NCBI GenBank assembly: GCA_900537125.1
Contig: UNRJ01000005.1
Span: forward strand, 124,001 to 188,000
Direction: 5' to 3'
Length of the DNA stretch: 64,000 nt
Source: Rhodobacteraceae bacterium Alg238-R152
GTDB taxonomy: Bacteria > Pseudomonadota > Alphaproteobacteria > Rhodobacterales > Rhodobacteraceae
Below the pieces are notes generated by a model. The model had not been told where the DNA came from. It saw only the letters and a program-made list of their open reading frames with translations, and made no database searches. Position numbers and translations under genes: made by a program. Positions 1 to 9,345 of this stretch are shown here, in pieces. Position 1 is the stretch's first letter, and every line of letters starts with the position of its first letter.

Positions 1-191
1 TCCCCCGCCGCCACCATCGCAGCGATCGCGCCCGCCTCCGCACATGTGCCTTCTGGATAAGCGATATTCTCAACGTTGCAGCCCGCATAGATAGTGCCAT
101 CTTCCGAGCGGATCGCAGCGCCAACTTTGAAGTTCGAATACGGTGCATAAGCGTTTTCGCGCACCGCAAAGGCGGATTTTTCCAAACTCAT
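1..191 (-). CDS. cdd: Cytidine deaminase, 3' part cut off by the window edge
   Basis: Reading the minus strand from 191 gives MSLEKSAFAVRENAYAPYSN and onward, then a CNVEN motif and TCAEAGAI. These are the substrate-binding and zinc/proton-shuttle (CAE) signatures of cytidine deaminase, which turns cytidine or deoxycytidine into uridine or deoxyuridine in pyrimidine salvage. About 63 residues are present; the second zinc motif lies beyond the window. The ATG overlaps the stop codon of the upstream cupin gene (ATGA, 188-191), so the two are probably one transcript with coupled translation. Family assignment is firm, the operon is inferred. Confidence 0.93.
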   Translation of the reverse strand, partial: MSLEKSAFAVRENAYAPYSNFKVGAAIRSEDGTIYAGCNVENIAYPEGTCAEAGAIAAMVAAG

Positions 192-1279
192 GTCTCTGTC
201 ACTTTCGTAGTAAACGCCCCTGGCAACGTGACCTCGAGCAATTCGATGTCCGCACTGGGATTGGAGTAGCGGGTTTTCATTCCAGGTGGGATGACAAAGG
301 CGTCGCCAGCTTCCAAAGCAAACGGATCGCGACCGTCACCTTCCAAAACCATCGTGCCCTTCATCACAAAGGTAAAGTGGATATCTGCATCGTGATACGC
401 CCATTGCGGCGTGCCTTCGCCCCGTCGGATCACCTGCACGCCCGCCACGTCCTTGGTGTTGGCGGCAATGGTCGTGTCTCGGCAAACAAACCCAGGCAGC
501 CGAAAATTACCCCAAGCTGCCCCTTCGGACAAATTGTGCACAAACCGCTGACCATCCCATTCGCGCTCTGGTCGCTCCTGTTGTGTTGGCAAAGCCATCT
601 CATGATCAATCTCTGTCACGTGATCCGCAGGCACACCAATCTCGATCACTTGCAGATCATCACTTGCCTCACAAACACGATGGCGAATTTCTGGTGGCTG
701 AATAAAGCAATCACCTGCATTGAGCCGCCGCATCTCACCTTGATCTTCATAGAGCACATCAACCCAACCGTTGACGCAAAAAATCAACTGAAACCCCACC
801 TTATGGTAGTGCACCATATCCGGCACCGGCCCACCGTCGGGGATACGGATATGGCTCGCTATCATGGCCCCGCCAAGTCGATCAGGCACAAGGTCGCGAT
901 AATGCATGCCTGCGCGGCCGATCACCCAGGGCGCCTGATCCGCCAACCGACGCACCACAAAGGAATGCTGCACCTCTGGCAACACCAACGGCGGGTTCAA
1001 TTCCTCTATTTCAACTTTGGTTCCATTAGGCGCGGTCAGACGTCGCTCACCATCGGCAAAACCCTCCGGATCATCTGTCAGGATGCGAATGCTGCCCGGT
1101 GCCTCGCCTGCGCTTTTCTCAATGCGCACCCGCAGTCCATGGCCAGAGAACACCGCAACCGTCGGGTCATCCGCCGGATAAATCATGTCCATGCGCATTT
1201 TGAGCACTTTGGTGTAAAAGGGGATGTCATCGCGCAGTTCCTGCGTCGGCAACCGCACTTCTGCTCTAATCTTTTCCAT
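188..1279 (-). CDS. Two-cupin-domain protein with an N-terminal VOC-like segment
   Basis: 363 residues. The first roughly 100 residues resemble a glyoxalase/VOC half-domain (PFYTKVLKMRMDMIYPADDP). Two cupin barrels follow, one near residues 130-210 with HYHKVGFQ as the metal-type motif, and one near 270-350 with HDADIHFTFVMKG and PPGMKTRYSN. The start at 1279 has a strong GAGGAGAGGG ribosome site. It lies directly upstream of cdd with a 4-nt overlap, which points to nucleoside or pyrimidine salvage rather than sugar metabolism. The substrate is unknown to me. Divergent from maeB across 198 bp. Confidence 0.85.
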   Translation of the reverse strand: MEKIRAEVRLPTQELRDDIPFYTKVLKMRMDMIYPADDPTVAVFSGHGLRVRIEKSAGEAPGSIRILTDDPEGFADGERRLTAPNGTKVEIEELNPPLVLPEVQHSFVVRRLADQAPWVIGRAGMHYRDLVPDRLGGAMIASHIRIPDGGPVPDMVHYHKVGFQLIFCVNGWVDVLYEDQGEMRRLNAGDCFIQPPEIRHRVCEASDDLQVIEIGVPADHVTEIDHEMALPTQQERPEREWDGQRFVHNLSEGAAWGNFRLPGFVCRDTTIAANTKDVAGVQVIRRGEGTPQWAYHDADIHFTFVMKGTMVLEGDGRDPFALEAGDAFVIPPGMKTRYSNPSADIELLEVTLPGAFTTKVTET

Positions 1280-1477
1280 TCCCTCTCCTCACTGCGCTTC
1301 AAATGCAGAATTTTCCGAGAATGTAACCAAATGGTCAAAAACTCAACGGCGAAATTCACACGCTTTCCACCAAGGTACATTTGCCCATTCCCACGGGAGA
1401 AAAACTAGTTTAATGCTGAACCAAATTTCGAACACCCCACAAACCGCCGCTGCGCCCCGCGCACTATGAGGTCCGCC

Positions 1478-3757
1478 ATGTCCGACAACCGCAACCAATC
1501 TCTGCGCGACGCCGCCCTGTTTTATCACGCCAACCCTAAGCCGGGGAAACTGGAGATCCGCGCGACCAAGCCACTGGCCAACGGCCGCGACCTCTCCCGC
1601 GCCTATTCACCCGGTGTGGCAGAGGCTTGTTTGGAAATCAAAGACGACCCTGCCAACGCAGCGCTTTATACAGCCCGCCAAAACCTTGTGGCGGTGGTCT
1701 CCAACGGATCTGCGGTTCTCGGCCTTGGCAATATCGGCGCACTGGCTTCCAAGCCGGTGATGGAGGGCAAGGCCGTGCTCTTCAAAAAATTTGCCAACAT
1801 TGACTGTTTTGACATCGAGCTGGACGAGGCGGACCCAGAAAAACTTGCGGACATCGTCTGTGCCATGGGGCCAACCTTTGGCGCGATCAACCTCGAAGAC
1901 ATCAAAGCACCGGAGTGCTTTATCGTTGAGAAACTGTGCCGCGAGCGCATGAACATCCCTGTGTTTCACGATGACCAGCACGGCACCGCCATTGTTGTGG
2001 GCGCAGCTGCCACCAACGCGCTTCAGGTGGCTGGTAAAAACTTCGAAGACATCAAAATTGTCTCCACTGGCGGCGGTGCGGCAGGCATCGCCTGCCTCAA
2101 CATGCTGCTCAAACTGGGCGTGAAGCGTGAAAACGTTTGGCTCTGCGACATTCACGGCTTGGTCTATGAAGGCCGCGAAGAGGACATGAACCCGCAGAAA
2201 GCGGAATTTGCCCAGAAGACCGACCTGCGCACCCTCGAAGACGTGATCGACGGCGCTGACATGTTCCTTGGCCTCTCCGGCCCTGGTGTCCTTAAGCCCG
2301 AGCTGGTGGAAAAAATGACAGCGCAGCCGATCATCTTTGCGCTTGCCAACCCAACACCAGAAATCATGCCCGACGCCGCACGCAAAGTTGCGCCAGATGC
2401 GATCATCGCCACGGGCCGCTCCGACTTCCCAAACCAAGTCAACAACGTCCTGTGTTTCCCGTTCATCTTCCGCGGCGCGCTGGATGTGGGCGCCACAGAA
2501 ATCAACGACGAAATGTGCGTGGCCTGCGTGAACGGCATTGCCGAACTGGCCCGCGCGACCACCTCTGCAGAAGCTGCTGCCGCTTACAAAGGGGAACAGC
2601 TCACCTTCGGCGCGGAATACCTGATCCCAAAACCGTTTGACCCACGCCTGGTGGGCGTTGTCTCCGCCGCCGTGGCCAAAGCCGCCATGGACAGCGGCGT
2701 TGCCACTCGCCCAATTAAGGACATCGACGCCTATGTCCACACCCTCAACCAATCAGTCTTCAAATCCGCGCTACTTATGCGCCCGGTGTTTGAAACCGCA
2801 CGCAAGGCCGCGCGACGCATTGTCTTTTCCGAGGGCGAAGACGAACGTGTGTTGCGTGCAGCGCAGGCTATCCTCGAAGAAACCACAGAAACACCTATCC
2901 TGATTGGTCGCCCCGAAGTCATCGAGGCCCGCTGTGAGCGCGCCGGACTGTCTATTCGCCCAGGTCAGGACTTCCAGATCGTGAACCCGGAAAACGACCC
3001 ACGCTATTACGATTATTGGAACAGCTACCACGAGTTGATGGAGCGCGAAGGGGTGACGCCTGATCTCGCCAAGGCCATCATGCGCACTAACTCCACTGCG
3101 ATTGGCGCAATTATGGTACACCGCGAAGAAGCCGACAGCCTGATCTGCGGCACGTTTGGCGAATACCGCTGGCACCTGAACTACATCACACAGGTTTTGG
3201 GCAACAAGTCCCTGTCGCCCCACGGCGCGCTTTCGCTGATGATCCTCGAAGACGGCCCCCTGTTCATTGCGGACACGCAAGTGCATGAGTTGCCCAGCCC
3301 CGAAGACATCGCGCGCATCACGATTGGGGCCGCGCGCCATGTGCGCCGCTTCGGCCTGGAGCCCAATATTGCGCTCTGTTCGCAAAGCCAGTTTGGCAAC
3401 CACCGTCAAGGCTCTGGCAAACGCTTGCGGGAAGCCATCGAAATTCTAGACAGCCGCCCACGTGACTTTGCCTACGAGGGCGAAATGAACGTCGACACAG
3501 CTCTGGACCCTGACCTGCGCGCCCGCGTCTTCCCACGCACCCGATTGGAAGGCGCCGCTAATGTGTTGATCTTTGCCAACGCCGACGCCGCGTCTGGCGT
3601 GCGCAACATCCTGAAAATGCGTGCGGATGCGTTGGAAGTGGGGCCAATCCTCATGGGCATGGGCAACCGCGCCCATATTGTCAGCCAATCCATCACAGCT
3701 CGAGGCCTGCTCAACATGGCGGCCATCGCGGGCACCCCAGTGACCCAATACGGCTAA
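1478..3757 (+). CDS. maeB: NADP-dependent malic enzyme with C-terminal phosphotransacetylase-like domain (MaeB)
   Basis: 759 residues from the second ATG (MSDNRNQSL), chosen because GAGG at 1468-1471 is well placed for it; an in-frame ATG at 1466 has no such site. Residues about 20-430 are the malic enzyme: [29 protein letters not shown] and the [10 protein letters not shown] nucleotide fold. Residues about 440-755 are a phosphate acetyl/butyryl transferase-like domain, usual for proteobacterial MaeB and thought to be regulatory. It decarboxylates malate to pyruvate and makes NADPH. A hairpin terminator follows. Confidence 0.95.
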   Translation: MSDNRNQSLRDAALFYHANPKPGKLEIRATKPLANGRDLSRAYSPGVAEACLEIKDDPANAALYTARQNLVAVVSNGSAVLGLGNIGALASKPVMEGKAVLFKKFANIDCFDIELDEADPEKLADIVCAMGPTFGAINLEDIKAPECFIVEKLCRERMNIPVFHDDQHGTAIVVGAAATNALQVAGKNFEDIKIVSTGGGAAGIACLNMLLKLGVKRENVWLCDIHGLVYEGREEDMNPQKAEFAQKTDLRTLEDVIDGADMFLGLSGPGVLKPELVEKMTAQPIIFALANPTPEIMPDAARKVAPDAIIATGRSDFPNQVNNVLCFPFIFRGALDVGATEINDEMCVACVNGIAELARATTSAEAAAAYKGEQLTFGAEYLIPKPFDPRLVGVVSAAVAKAAMDSGVATRPIKDIDAYVHTLNQSVFKSALLMRPVFETARKAARRIVFSEGEDERVLRAAQAILEETTETPILIGRPEVIEARCERAGLSIRPGQDFQIVNPENDPRYYDYWNSYHELMEREGVTPDLAKAIMRTNSTAIGAIMVHREEADSLICGTFGEYRWHLNYITQVLGNKSLSPHGALSLMILEDGPLFIADTQVHELPSPEDIARITIGAARHVRRFGLEPNIALCSQSQFGNHRQGSGKRLREAIEILDSRPRDFAYEGEMNVDTALDPDLRARVFPRTRLEGAANVLIFANADAASGVRNILKMRADALEVGPILMGMGNRAHIVSQSITARGLLNMAAIAGTPVTQYG

Positions 3758-3783
3758 CTGTCTGTTTGCCCATTTTCGAAACC

Positions 3784-3815
3784 AAAAACGCGGCGTGTGA
3801 TTCTCGCCGTGTTTT
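3784..3815 (+). terminator. Rho-independent terminator of maeB
   Basis: Stem ACGCGGCG with CGCCGTGT (one G-T pair) around a 9-nt loop, preceded by AAAA and followed by TTTT, 27 bp after the maeB stop. Confidence 0.7.
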
Positions 3816-3835
3816 GCACATTGAGACTTAGCAAG

Positions 3836-3926
3836 TTTGCAAACCCACCCGCATTCTTCAGCAACTCTTAGGCAAACTCGCTTCTTTGCAAAAATTTGCA
3901 GACCTGAGGCGCTCAGACTTGCAAAT
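3836..3926. promoter_or_regulatory. Cluster of TTTGCAAA-type sites upstream of prpE
   Basis: The gap between maeB and prpE has TTTGCAAA at 3836-3843 and 3885-3892, TTTGCA again at 3895-3900 (exactly one helical turn from the previous one) and TTGCAAAT at 3919-3926. As I recall, the ScfR-family short-chain acyl-CoA regulators (PccR of Rhodobacter sphaeroides, RamB-like) bind paired TTTGCAAA boxes in front of propionate genes. Spacing here differs from the paired consensus, so this is a candidate. No such regulator gene is in the window. Confidence 0.45.
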
Positions 3927-4018
3927 TTTCCGCGTTAATCTGCCACGCCCAACACGCCGAGACTTGCCGCATAGGCAGCGCCTCCTCTATCCAGTTGGGT
4001 AAGAATGAGGAGGACCCC

Positions 4019-5911
4019 ATGTCATATCAGGACGTCTACAACCGTTGGAAAAATGATCCCGAAGCTTTCTGGATGCAGGCAGCAGACGCAATCGACTGGG
4101 ACACCCCGCCCAGCAAGGCTCTCACTGACAAGGGAGACCATATGTATGAGTGGTTTGCCGACGCCAAGGTCAACACCTGCTGGAACGCTGTGGACCGCCA
4201 CGTCGAAGCAGGCCGCGGCGAACAGACTGCCATCATCCACGACAGCCCAATCACCCACTCCAAGCGCGAAATCTCCTATGTAGAACTGCGCAATCGCGTC
4301 GCCTCCCTCGCAGGTGCCCTGCGCGCCAAAGGAGTGGAAAAAGGCGATCGCGTCATCATCTACATGCCGATGATCCCCGAGGCGCTGGAAGCCATGCTGG
4401 CCTGCGCCCGTCTCGGCGCCATCCACTCGGTGGTGTTTGGTGGCTTTGCTGCCAACGAATTGGCTGTGCGCATTGACGACGCCAAACCCAAAGCCATCAT
4501 TGCTGCTTCTTGCGGTTTGGAACCCGGCCGCGTGGTGCACTACAAGCCACTGCTGGACGGCGCCATTGACGTCGCCACCCACAAGCCCGATTTCTGCGTG
4601 ATCTTCCAGCGTGAACAAGAAGTGGCGCAGCTGGTTGAAGGCCGCGATTTCAACTGGCACGGCTTCCAATATGGCGTGGAACCTGCGGAATGTGTACCTG
4701 TCGAAGGCAACCATCCGGCCTACATCCTCTACACGTCCGGCACCACTGGCCAACCCAAAGGTGTGGTGCGCCACACCGCTGGCCACTTGGTTGCCTTAAA
4801 CTGGACTATGAAAAACGTCTTCAACGTCGACCCCGGCGACGTCTTCTGGGCCGCGTCTGATGTGGGCTGGGTTGTGGGCCACAGTTACATCACCTACGCG
4901 CCGCTAATCCACGGCAACACCACCATTGTGTTTGAAGGCAAACCCGTGGGCACACCGGATGCTGGCACGTTCTGGCGGGTGATTTCCGAACACAAGGTCA
5001 AAACCTTCTTCACCGCCCCCACAGCCTTCCGTGCCGTGAAACGCGAAGACCCAAAAGGCGAATTTGTGAAGAAATACGACCTCTCTTGCATGGACCAAGT
5101 GTTCTTGGCAGGTGAGCGCGCTGATCCCGACACCATTATGTGGGCGCAGGATCAACTGCAAAAGCCAATCATCGACCACTGGTGGCAGACAGAGCTGGGG
5201 TACCCGGCGATCTGCAACCCGGTTGGCATTGAACTCTTGCCGGTGAAACTAGGCAGCCCGTCGCTGCCAATGCCGGGCTATGACATGAAGGTACTGGACG
5301 AAGGCGGCAACGAACTGCCTCCGGGCGAGCTTGGCGCAATTGTGAGCAAACTGCCCCTGCCTCCGGGTACGCTGCCCACATTGTGGAACGCCGAAGACCG
5401 CTTCAAGAAGTCCTATCTGACCAACTTCCCCGGCTACTATGAAACCGGCGACGCGGGCATGATTGATGAGGACGGCTACGTCTACATCATGGCGCGCACA
5501 GATGACGTGATCAACGTCGCAGGCCACCGCCTGTCTACTGGCGGCATGGAAGAGGTGCTCGCGGGTCACCCGGATGTGGCCGAATGCGCGGTGATCGGCG
5601 TCGCGGATCAACTCAAAGGCCAAACGCCGGTGGGCTTCCTCTGCCTCAACGCGGGTGCGGATCGCGACAACGCTGAGGTGGTGAAAGAAGTTGTGAAACT
5701 GGTGCGAGAGAAAATCGGCCCGGTGGCCGCCTTCAAACTGGCTGTTGTGGTGGATCGTCTGCCCAAAACCCGCTCTGGTAAAATCCTGCGCGGCACCATG
5801 GTGAGCATCGCGGATGGCACAGAGTGGAAAATGCCTGCCACGATTGATGATCCGATTATTCTGGATGAAATCACCGAAGCCCTACAAAGCCTCGGCTACG
5901 CCACAGCCTAA
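4019..5911 (+). CDS. prpE: Propionate-CoA ligase (acyl-CoA synthetase)
   Basis: 630 residues starting MSYQDVYNRW, with GAGGAGGA just upstream; an earlier in-frame start at 3995 would overlap this ribosome site. An AMP-forming acyl-CoA synthetase: P-loop-like YTSGTTGQPKG near residue 245, WWQTE, YETGD and the C-terminal catalytic lysine motif KTRSGKILRG. N-terminal ACS domain, AMP-binding domain, then the swivelling C-domain. Overall wording matches the PrpE branch rather than Acs. It activates propionate to propionyl-CoA, feeding the methylmalonyl-CoA route. TTTGCAAA boxes upstream fit control by acyl-CoA. Confidence 0.9.
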   Translation: MSYQDVYNRWKNDPEAFWMQAADAIDWDTPPSKALTDKGDHMYEWFADAKVNTCWNAVDRHVEAGRGEQTAIIHDSPITHSKREISYVELRNRVASLAGALRAKGVEKGDRVIIYMPMIPEALEAMLACARLGAIHSVVFGGFAANELAVRIDDAKPKAIIAASCGLEPGRVVHYKPLLDGAIDVATHKPDFCVIFQREQEVAQLVEGRDFNWHGFQYGVEPAECVPVEGNHPAYILYTSGTTGQPKGVVRHTAGHLVALNWTMKNVFNVDPGDVFWAASDVGWVVGHSYITYAPLIHGNTTIVFEGKPVGTPDAGTFWRVISEHKVKTFFTAPTAFRAVKREDPKGEFVKKYDLSCMDQVFLAGERADPDTIMWAQDQLQKPIIDHWWQTELGYPAICNPVGIELLPVKLGSPSLPMPGYDMKVLDEGGNELPPGELGAIVSKLPLPPGTLPTLWNAEDRFKKSYLTNFPGYYETGDAGMIDEDGYVYIMARTDDVINVAGHRLSTGGMEEVLAGHPDVAECAVIGVADQLKGQTPVGFLCLNAGADRDNAEVVKEVVKLVREKIGPVAAFKLAVVVDRLPKTRSGKILRGTMVSIADGTEWKMPATIDDPIILDEITEALQSLGYATA

Positions 5912-5919
5912 ACGTCAGA

Positions 5920-5953
5920 GCGGGGGCCAGCCCCCCGCACCCCCGGGATATTT
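5920..5953 (+). repeat. Hairpin plus GGATATTT intergenic motif, copy 1
   Basis: GCGGGGG and CCCCCGC form a hairpin at 5920-5938, followed at once by CCCCCGGGATATTT (GGATATTT at 5946-5953). The same architecture recurs at 52053 and 57496 in this window, always in an intergenic space and in the same orientation. Confidence 0.6.
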
Positions 5954-5971
5954 CCGGACAATGAATGAGAG

Positions 5972-6002
5972 GCGCGCGCCGCACATGTGGCGCGCTTTCG
6001 TT
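5972..6002 (+). terminator. Probable terminator between convergent prpE and nadK
   Basis: GC-rich imperfect hairpin (GCGCGC...CAC / GTG.GCGCGC with a 2-nt bulge) followed by TTTCGTTTT. It ends at the nadK stop codon and could serve prpE. Confidence 0.55.
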
Positions 6003-6764
6003 TTAGACAAACTGTTCGCGAATAAGCCGCTCTTCGAGACCATGACCGGGATCAAACAGAATGCGGTGCGCGATACTCTCGTCCGATCGGATTTCAACCG
6101 CAGCAACATTCTCAATTGACCGGCTGTCCGCATGCGCCATCACCGGACGCTTGTGACTTTCCAACACCTCAAACGTTACCGTTGCCAACTTTGGCACCAA
6201 CGCCCCCCGCCAACGACGCGGGCGGAATGGTGCAATGGCCGTGAGCGCCAAGACATCTGAGCCAATTGGCAAAATTGGGCCATGTGCTGAATAGTTATAG
6301 GCGGTGGAGCCCGCAGGTGTACTGATCAGTGCGCCATCACAGACAAGTTCTTCCATGCGCAACCGACCATCAATCTTAATGCGTAACTTGGCCGCCTGCG
6401 GCCCCGCCCGCAACATCGACACTTCATTGATCGCCAGCGCCTCATGCACGGAGTCATCCACACAGGTCGCCCGCATCGCCAGCGGATTGAGCTTTTCTTC
6501 TTCGGCCGCCGCCAGCCGCTCTGGCAAATCGCTTTCGGAGTAGGTATTCATCAAGAAGCCAACCGTACCCCGGTTCATGCCATACACCGGCGCGGGCACT
6601 GCCTGTGTGTCATGCAAAATTTGCAGCATAAAACCGTCACCACCCAGCGCAACAATCACATCCGCGTCTTCCGGTACAACATTGCCATAGCGCCCGATCA
6701 ACGCCGCGCGTGCGGTCTGCGCCACTGGCGCGTTGCTGGCCATAAAGGCGATTCTTTCGGACAT
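6003..6764 (-). CDS. nadK: NAD kinase
   Basis: 253 residues from the ATG at 6764; a TTG three codons upstream is less likely because GGAG would be too close to it. The GGDG motif ([10 protein letters not shown]) and the NEV...[15 protein letters not shown] block identify an ATP-NAD kinase, making NADP from NAD. Length is short but normal for alphaproteobacterial NadK. Convergent with prpE and divergent from glyA. Confidence 0.93.
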   Translation of the reverse strand: MSERIAFMASNAPVAQTARAALIGRYGNVVPEDADVIVALGGDGFMLQILHDTQAVPAPVYGMNRGTVGFLMNTYSESDLPERLAAAEEEKLNPLAMRATCVDDSVHEALAINEVSMLRAGPQAAKLRIKIDGRLRMEELVCDGALISTPAGSTAYNYSAHGPILPIGSDVLALTAIAPFRPRRWRGALVPKLATVTFEVLESHKRPVMAHADSRSIENVAAVEIRSDESIAHRILFDPGHGLEERLIREQFV

Positions 6765-6958
6765 GCCGCCCAAACTCCGTTCTGCTCAACAGCAGGTTTC
6801 CCCGCCCCGCCAAAGGTTTCCTATGGCGTCATATGTTTATCCCCTGCACCATCTTCGGCGGTCAGGCAAGGTTTTGCGTCGCTTTGAGACCTTTCAACAC
6901 ATCACCCTTTCCTTTAGGAACCGCAGCAACGCGAACCCCTGATCTGGAGCACATGCCC

Positions 6959-8251
6959 ATGTCCACCACCCGTGATGCTGGCTTTTTCACTGAATCTCTT
7001 GCTTCCCGCGACCCAGAGCTGTTTGGATCGATCACTGATGAGCTGGGCCGCCAGCGCGACGAGATCGAACTGATCGCCTCTGAGAACATCGTGTCCGCTG
7101 CCGTGATGGAAGCGCAGGGCACCGTGCTGACAAACAAATACGCCGAGGGCTACCCAGGTCGTCGCTACTATGGTGGCTGCCAATATGTGGACGTGGCTGA
7201 AAACCTCGCCATCGACCGCGCCAAAGAGCTGTTTGGCTGTGAGTTTGCCAACGTGCAGCCAAACTCCGGCTCCCAAGCCAACCAAGGTGTGTTTCAGGCG
7301 TTGATCCAACCCGGCGACACCATCCTTGGTATGGACCTGGCGTCCGGCGGTCACCTGACCCACGGTGCCCGCCCAAACCAATCCGGCAAATGGTTCAACG
7401 CCGTCTCTTACGGTGTGCGCCGCGACGACAACCTGATCGACTATGATCAGGTCGAAGCCCAGGCCAAAGAGCATCAACCCAAGATGATCATCGCCGGAGG
7501 TTCCGCCATTCCACGTCAAATCGACTTTGCCCGCTTCCGTGAGATTGCGGACATGGTTGGCGCCTACCTGCTGGTCGACATGGCACACATCGCTGGTCTG
7601 GTTGCCGCTGGTGAACACCCCTCGCCGTTCCCACACGCCCATGTTGCCACAACCACCACGCACAAAACTCTGCGCGGCCCCCGCGGCGGCATGATCCTGA
7701 CCAACGACGCGGACATCGCCAAGAAACTGAACTCGGCCATCTTCCCAGGCATCCAGGGCGGCCCGCTGATGCACGTCATCGCCGCCAAAGCTGTGGCCTT
7801 TGGTGAAGCGCTGCGTCCAGAGTTCAAAGACTACCAAAAACAGGTGCGCGCCAACGCGGTGGCTCTGGCGGATCAGCTGATCAAAGGTGGCCTGGACATC
7901 GTCACCGGTGGCACCGACACCCATGTGATGCTGGTGGATCTGCGCCCCAAAGCTGTGACCGGCAACATCGCTGACAAGGCCCTGGGCCGCGCCCACATCA
8001 CCACCAACAAAAACGGCATCCCGTTTGACCCGGAAAAGCCAATGGTGACCTCTGGTTTGCGCCTTGGCACCCCTGCGGGCACCACGCGTGGCTTTGGCGA
8101 AGATGAGTTCCGCGCAATTGCTGACATGATTGTCGAAGTGGTCGATGGCCTCGCCGCCAACGGCGAAGAGGGCAATGCCGAGGTGGAAGCCTCTGTGCGC
8201 GCCAAAGTGGCCGCGCTCTGCGCGCGCTTCCCGCTCTACCCAAACCTGTAA
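6959..8251 (+). CDS. glyA: Serine hydroxymethyltransferase
   Basis: 430 residues from MSTTRDAGF. Of two nearby ATGs (6953, 6959) the second has GGAG at a 9-nt distance. The PLP lysine lies in [14 protein letters not shown] (K236), and [20 protein letters not shown] and [10 protein letters not shown] are diagnostic. It interconverts serine and glycine, loading tetrahydrofolate with a C1 unit. The 194 bp between nadK and glyA show no riboswitch I can recognise. A strong terminator follows. Confidence 0.96.
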   Translation: MSTTRDAGFFTESLASRDPELFGSITDELGRQRDEIELIASENIVSAAVMEAQGTVLTNKYAEGYPGRRYYGGCQYVDVAENLAIDRAKELFGCEFANVQPNSGSQANQGVFQALIQPGDTILGMDLASGGHLTHGARPNQSGKWFNAVSYGVRRDDNLIDYDQVEAQAKEHQPKMIIAGGSAIPRQIDFARFREIADMVGAYLLVDMAHIAGLVAAGEHPSPFPHAHVATTTTHKTLRGPRGGMILTNDADIAKKLNSAIFPGIQGGPLMHVIAAKAVAFGEALRPEFKDYQKQVRANAVALADQLIKGGLDIVTGGTDTHVMLVDLRPKAVTGNIADKALGRAHITTNKNGIPFDPEKPMVTSGLRLGTPAGTTRGFGEDEFRAIADMIVEVVDGLAANGEEGNAEVEASVRAKVAALCARFPLYPNL

Positions 8252-8269
8252 GGTTGCCCTAAAAAAACG

Positions 8270-8308
8270 AAGGCCGTCGCTGGACATTTCAGCGGCGGCC
8301 TTTTCTAT
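8270..8308 (+). terminator. Terminator of glyA
   Basis: Thirteen-base stem AAGGCCGTCGCTG with CAGCGGCGGCCTT (one G-T pair) around 7 nt, ending in a T-rich tract. Confidence 0.88.
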
Positions 8309-8341
8309 TTTGGCAGCGAAACTGGCGTGAGGAGGAAGTGC

Positions 8342-9043
8342 ATGAGTGACGGATGGGACGCATCTGCAGAGGCGTGGATCACCTCCCAAGGTGCAGACGG
8401 CGACTTCAGCCGCCAACACGTGTTGGACGCTCCGATGCTGGACCGCATTCAGGCAGCCATGCCAAAGGCCATCCTGGATCTGGGCTGTGGCGAGGGACGT
8501 TTCTGTCGCAGGCTGGCCCCGTTGGTGGAGCGTGTTGTGGGTATCGATCCCACCGAGCCACTGATCTCACACGCGCAGGCCTTGGGCGGCGCTGACTATG
8601 TGATCGCCGGTGCTGAAAACATACCTTTTGCCGATCACAGCTTTGATATGATTGTCAGCTACCTGTCCATGATCGATATTCCTGACGTGCCCCGCGCATT
8701 GCAAGACTGCCATCGTGTGCTGCGACCGGGCGGACGCCTGCTGATCGCCAATCTAAATCCATGGACCACAGCGAGCCAGGCGCACGGGTATCCGGAGGTG
8801 AAGCCTGACGGCACCACAACCCTGATCATGGACCGCTATTTGAATTGCTTCGCAAGCTGGGCCGAATGGAGCGACATTCGCATTCAAAACTGGCACCGCC
8901 CGCTGTCTTTCTACATGCAAACTTTGCTCACAGCGGGGTTTCAGCTCACGCATTTTGACGAGCCCAAAGCCACAGGTGGCGCGCGGGCGGAGAGTTACAA
9001 CCGCGCGCCTTATCTGCACATCATGGAATGGCAGAGACCGTAG
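8342..9043 (+). CDS. Class I SAM-dependent methyltransferase
   Basis: 233 residues from MSDGWDASAE; GAGGAGG lies 7 nt upstream, so a GTG at 8327 is unlikely to be used. Motif I ILDLGCGEGRF, the acidic loop VVGIDPTE, and motif IV SYLSMIDIPD followed by LRPGGRLLIANL give a Methyltransf_11/25 fold. The substrate cannot be told from sequence; small molecule or quinone-like acceptors are typical. It follows the glyA terminator and probably has its own promoter. Confidence 0.85.
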   Translation: MSDGWDASAEAWITSQGADGDFSRQHVLDAPMLDRIQAAMPKAILDLGCGEGRFCRRLAPLVERVVGIDPTEPLISHAQALGGADYVIAGAENIPFADHSFDMIVSYLSMIDIPDVPRALQDCHRVLRPGGRLLIANLNPWTTASQAHGYPEVKPDGTTTLIMDRYLNCFASWAEWSDIRIQNWHRPLSFYMQTLLTAGFQLTHFDEPKATGGARAESYNRAPYLHIMEWQRP

Positions 9044-9056
9044 CCTCCAGCGCCAT

Positions 9057-9248
9057 TCACCATCCAAACAGTTTTGGACGCGCGCTTTCAGCGGCCTGCT
9101 CCAGCGCACTTTGGGGGGCAAAGCGCTCGCGCCGGTCCTCACGCCAATGGGTTTGCAGTTTCCCCTCAGCCTGTGGAGCGGCATCTTTGTCGCTCCAATG
9201 TCCCTGACGGGTGGCGACCTGAAAGCTATTTGAAAGAATTCCCAACAT
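9057..9248 (-). CDS. Small conserved-looking protein of unknown function
   Basis: 63 residues from an ATG at 9248 with AAGGAG at the right distance; a GTG at 9257 would collide with that site. No signal peptide or membrane segment; charged, with WREDRRERFAP in the middle and an aromatic end (PKLFGW). I do not recognise a family. It is divergent from the LysR gene at 9346, which is a common arrangement for a regulator and its target. Confidence 0.6.
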   Translation of the reverse strand: MLGILSNSFQVATRQGHWSDKDAAPQAEGKLQTHWREDRRERFAPQSALEQAAESARPKLFGW

Positions 9249-9345
9249 ATCTGACACTCCTTGTGTTGATCTGTTCCAAACATGGTGGACTCTGACACCA
9301 AAAGCGATTCAATACGGATTTTGATATGTAAGTTGAGGTTACAGT

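Noticed and set aside
143-1408. Plus-strand 421-codon frame opposite the cupin gene
   Set aside because: Composition is unlike a protein (His/Arg/Pro/Cys-rich) and the opposite strand encodes clear cupin domains and the cdd start.
6765-6958. Riboswitch in the nadK-glyA gap
   Set aside because: I looked for glycine, SAM and THF riboswitch cores and could not assemble a convincing structure by eye.
6914-8419. Antisense open frame of 501 codons opposite glyA
   Set aside because: Shadow of a codon-biased gene; the plus-strand protein is unmistakable SHMT. The same applies to long antisense frames opposite maeB, prpE, pyc and uvrD.
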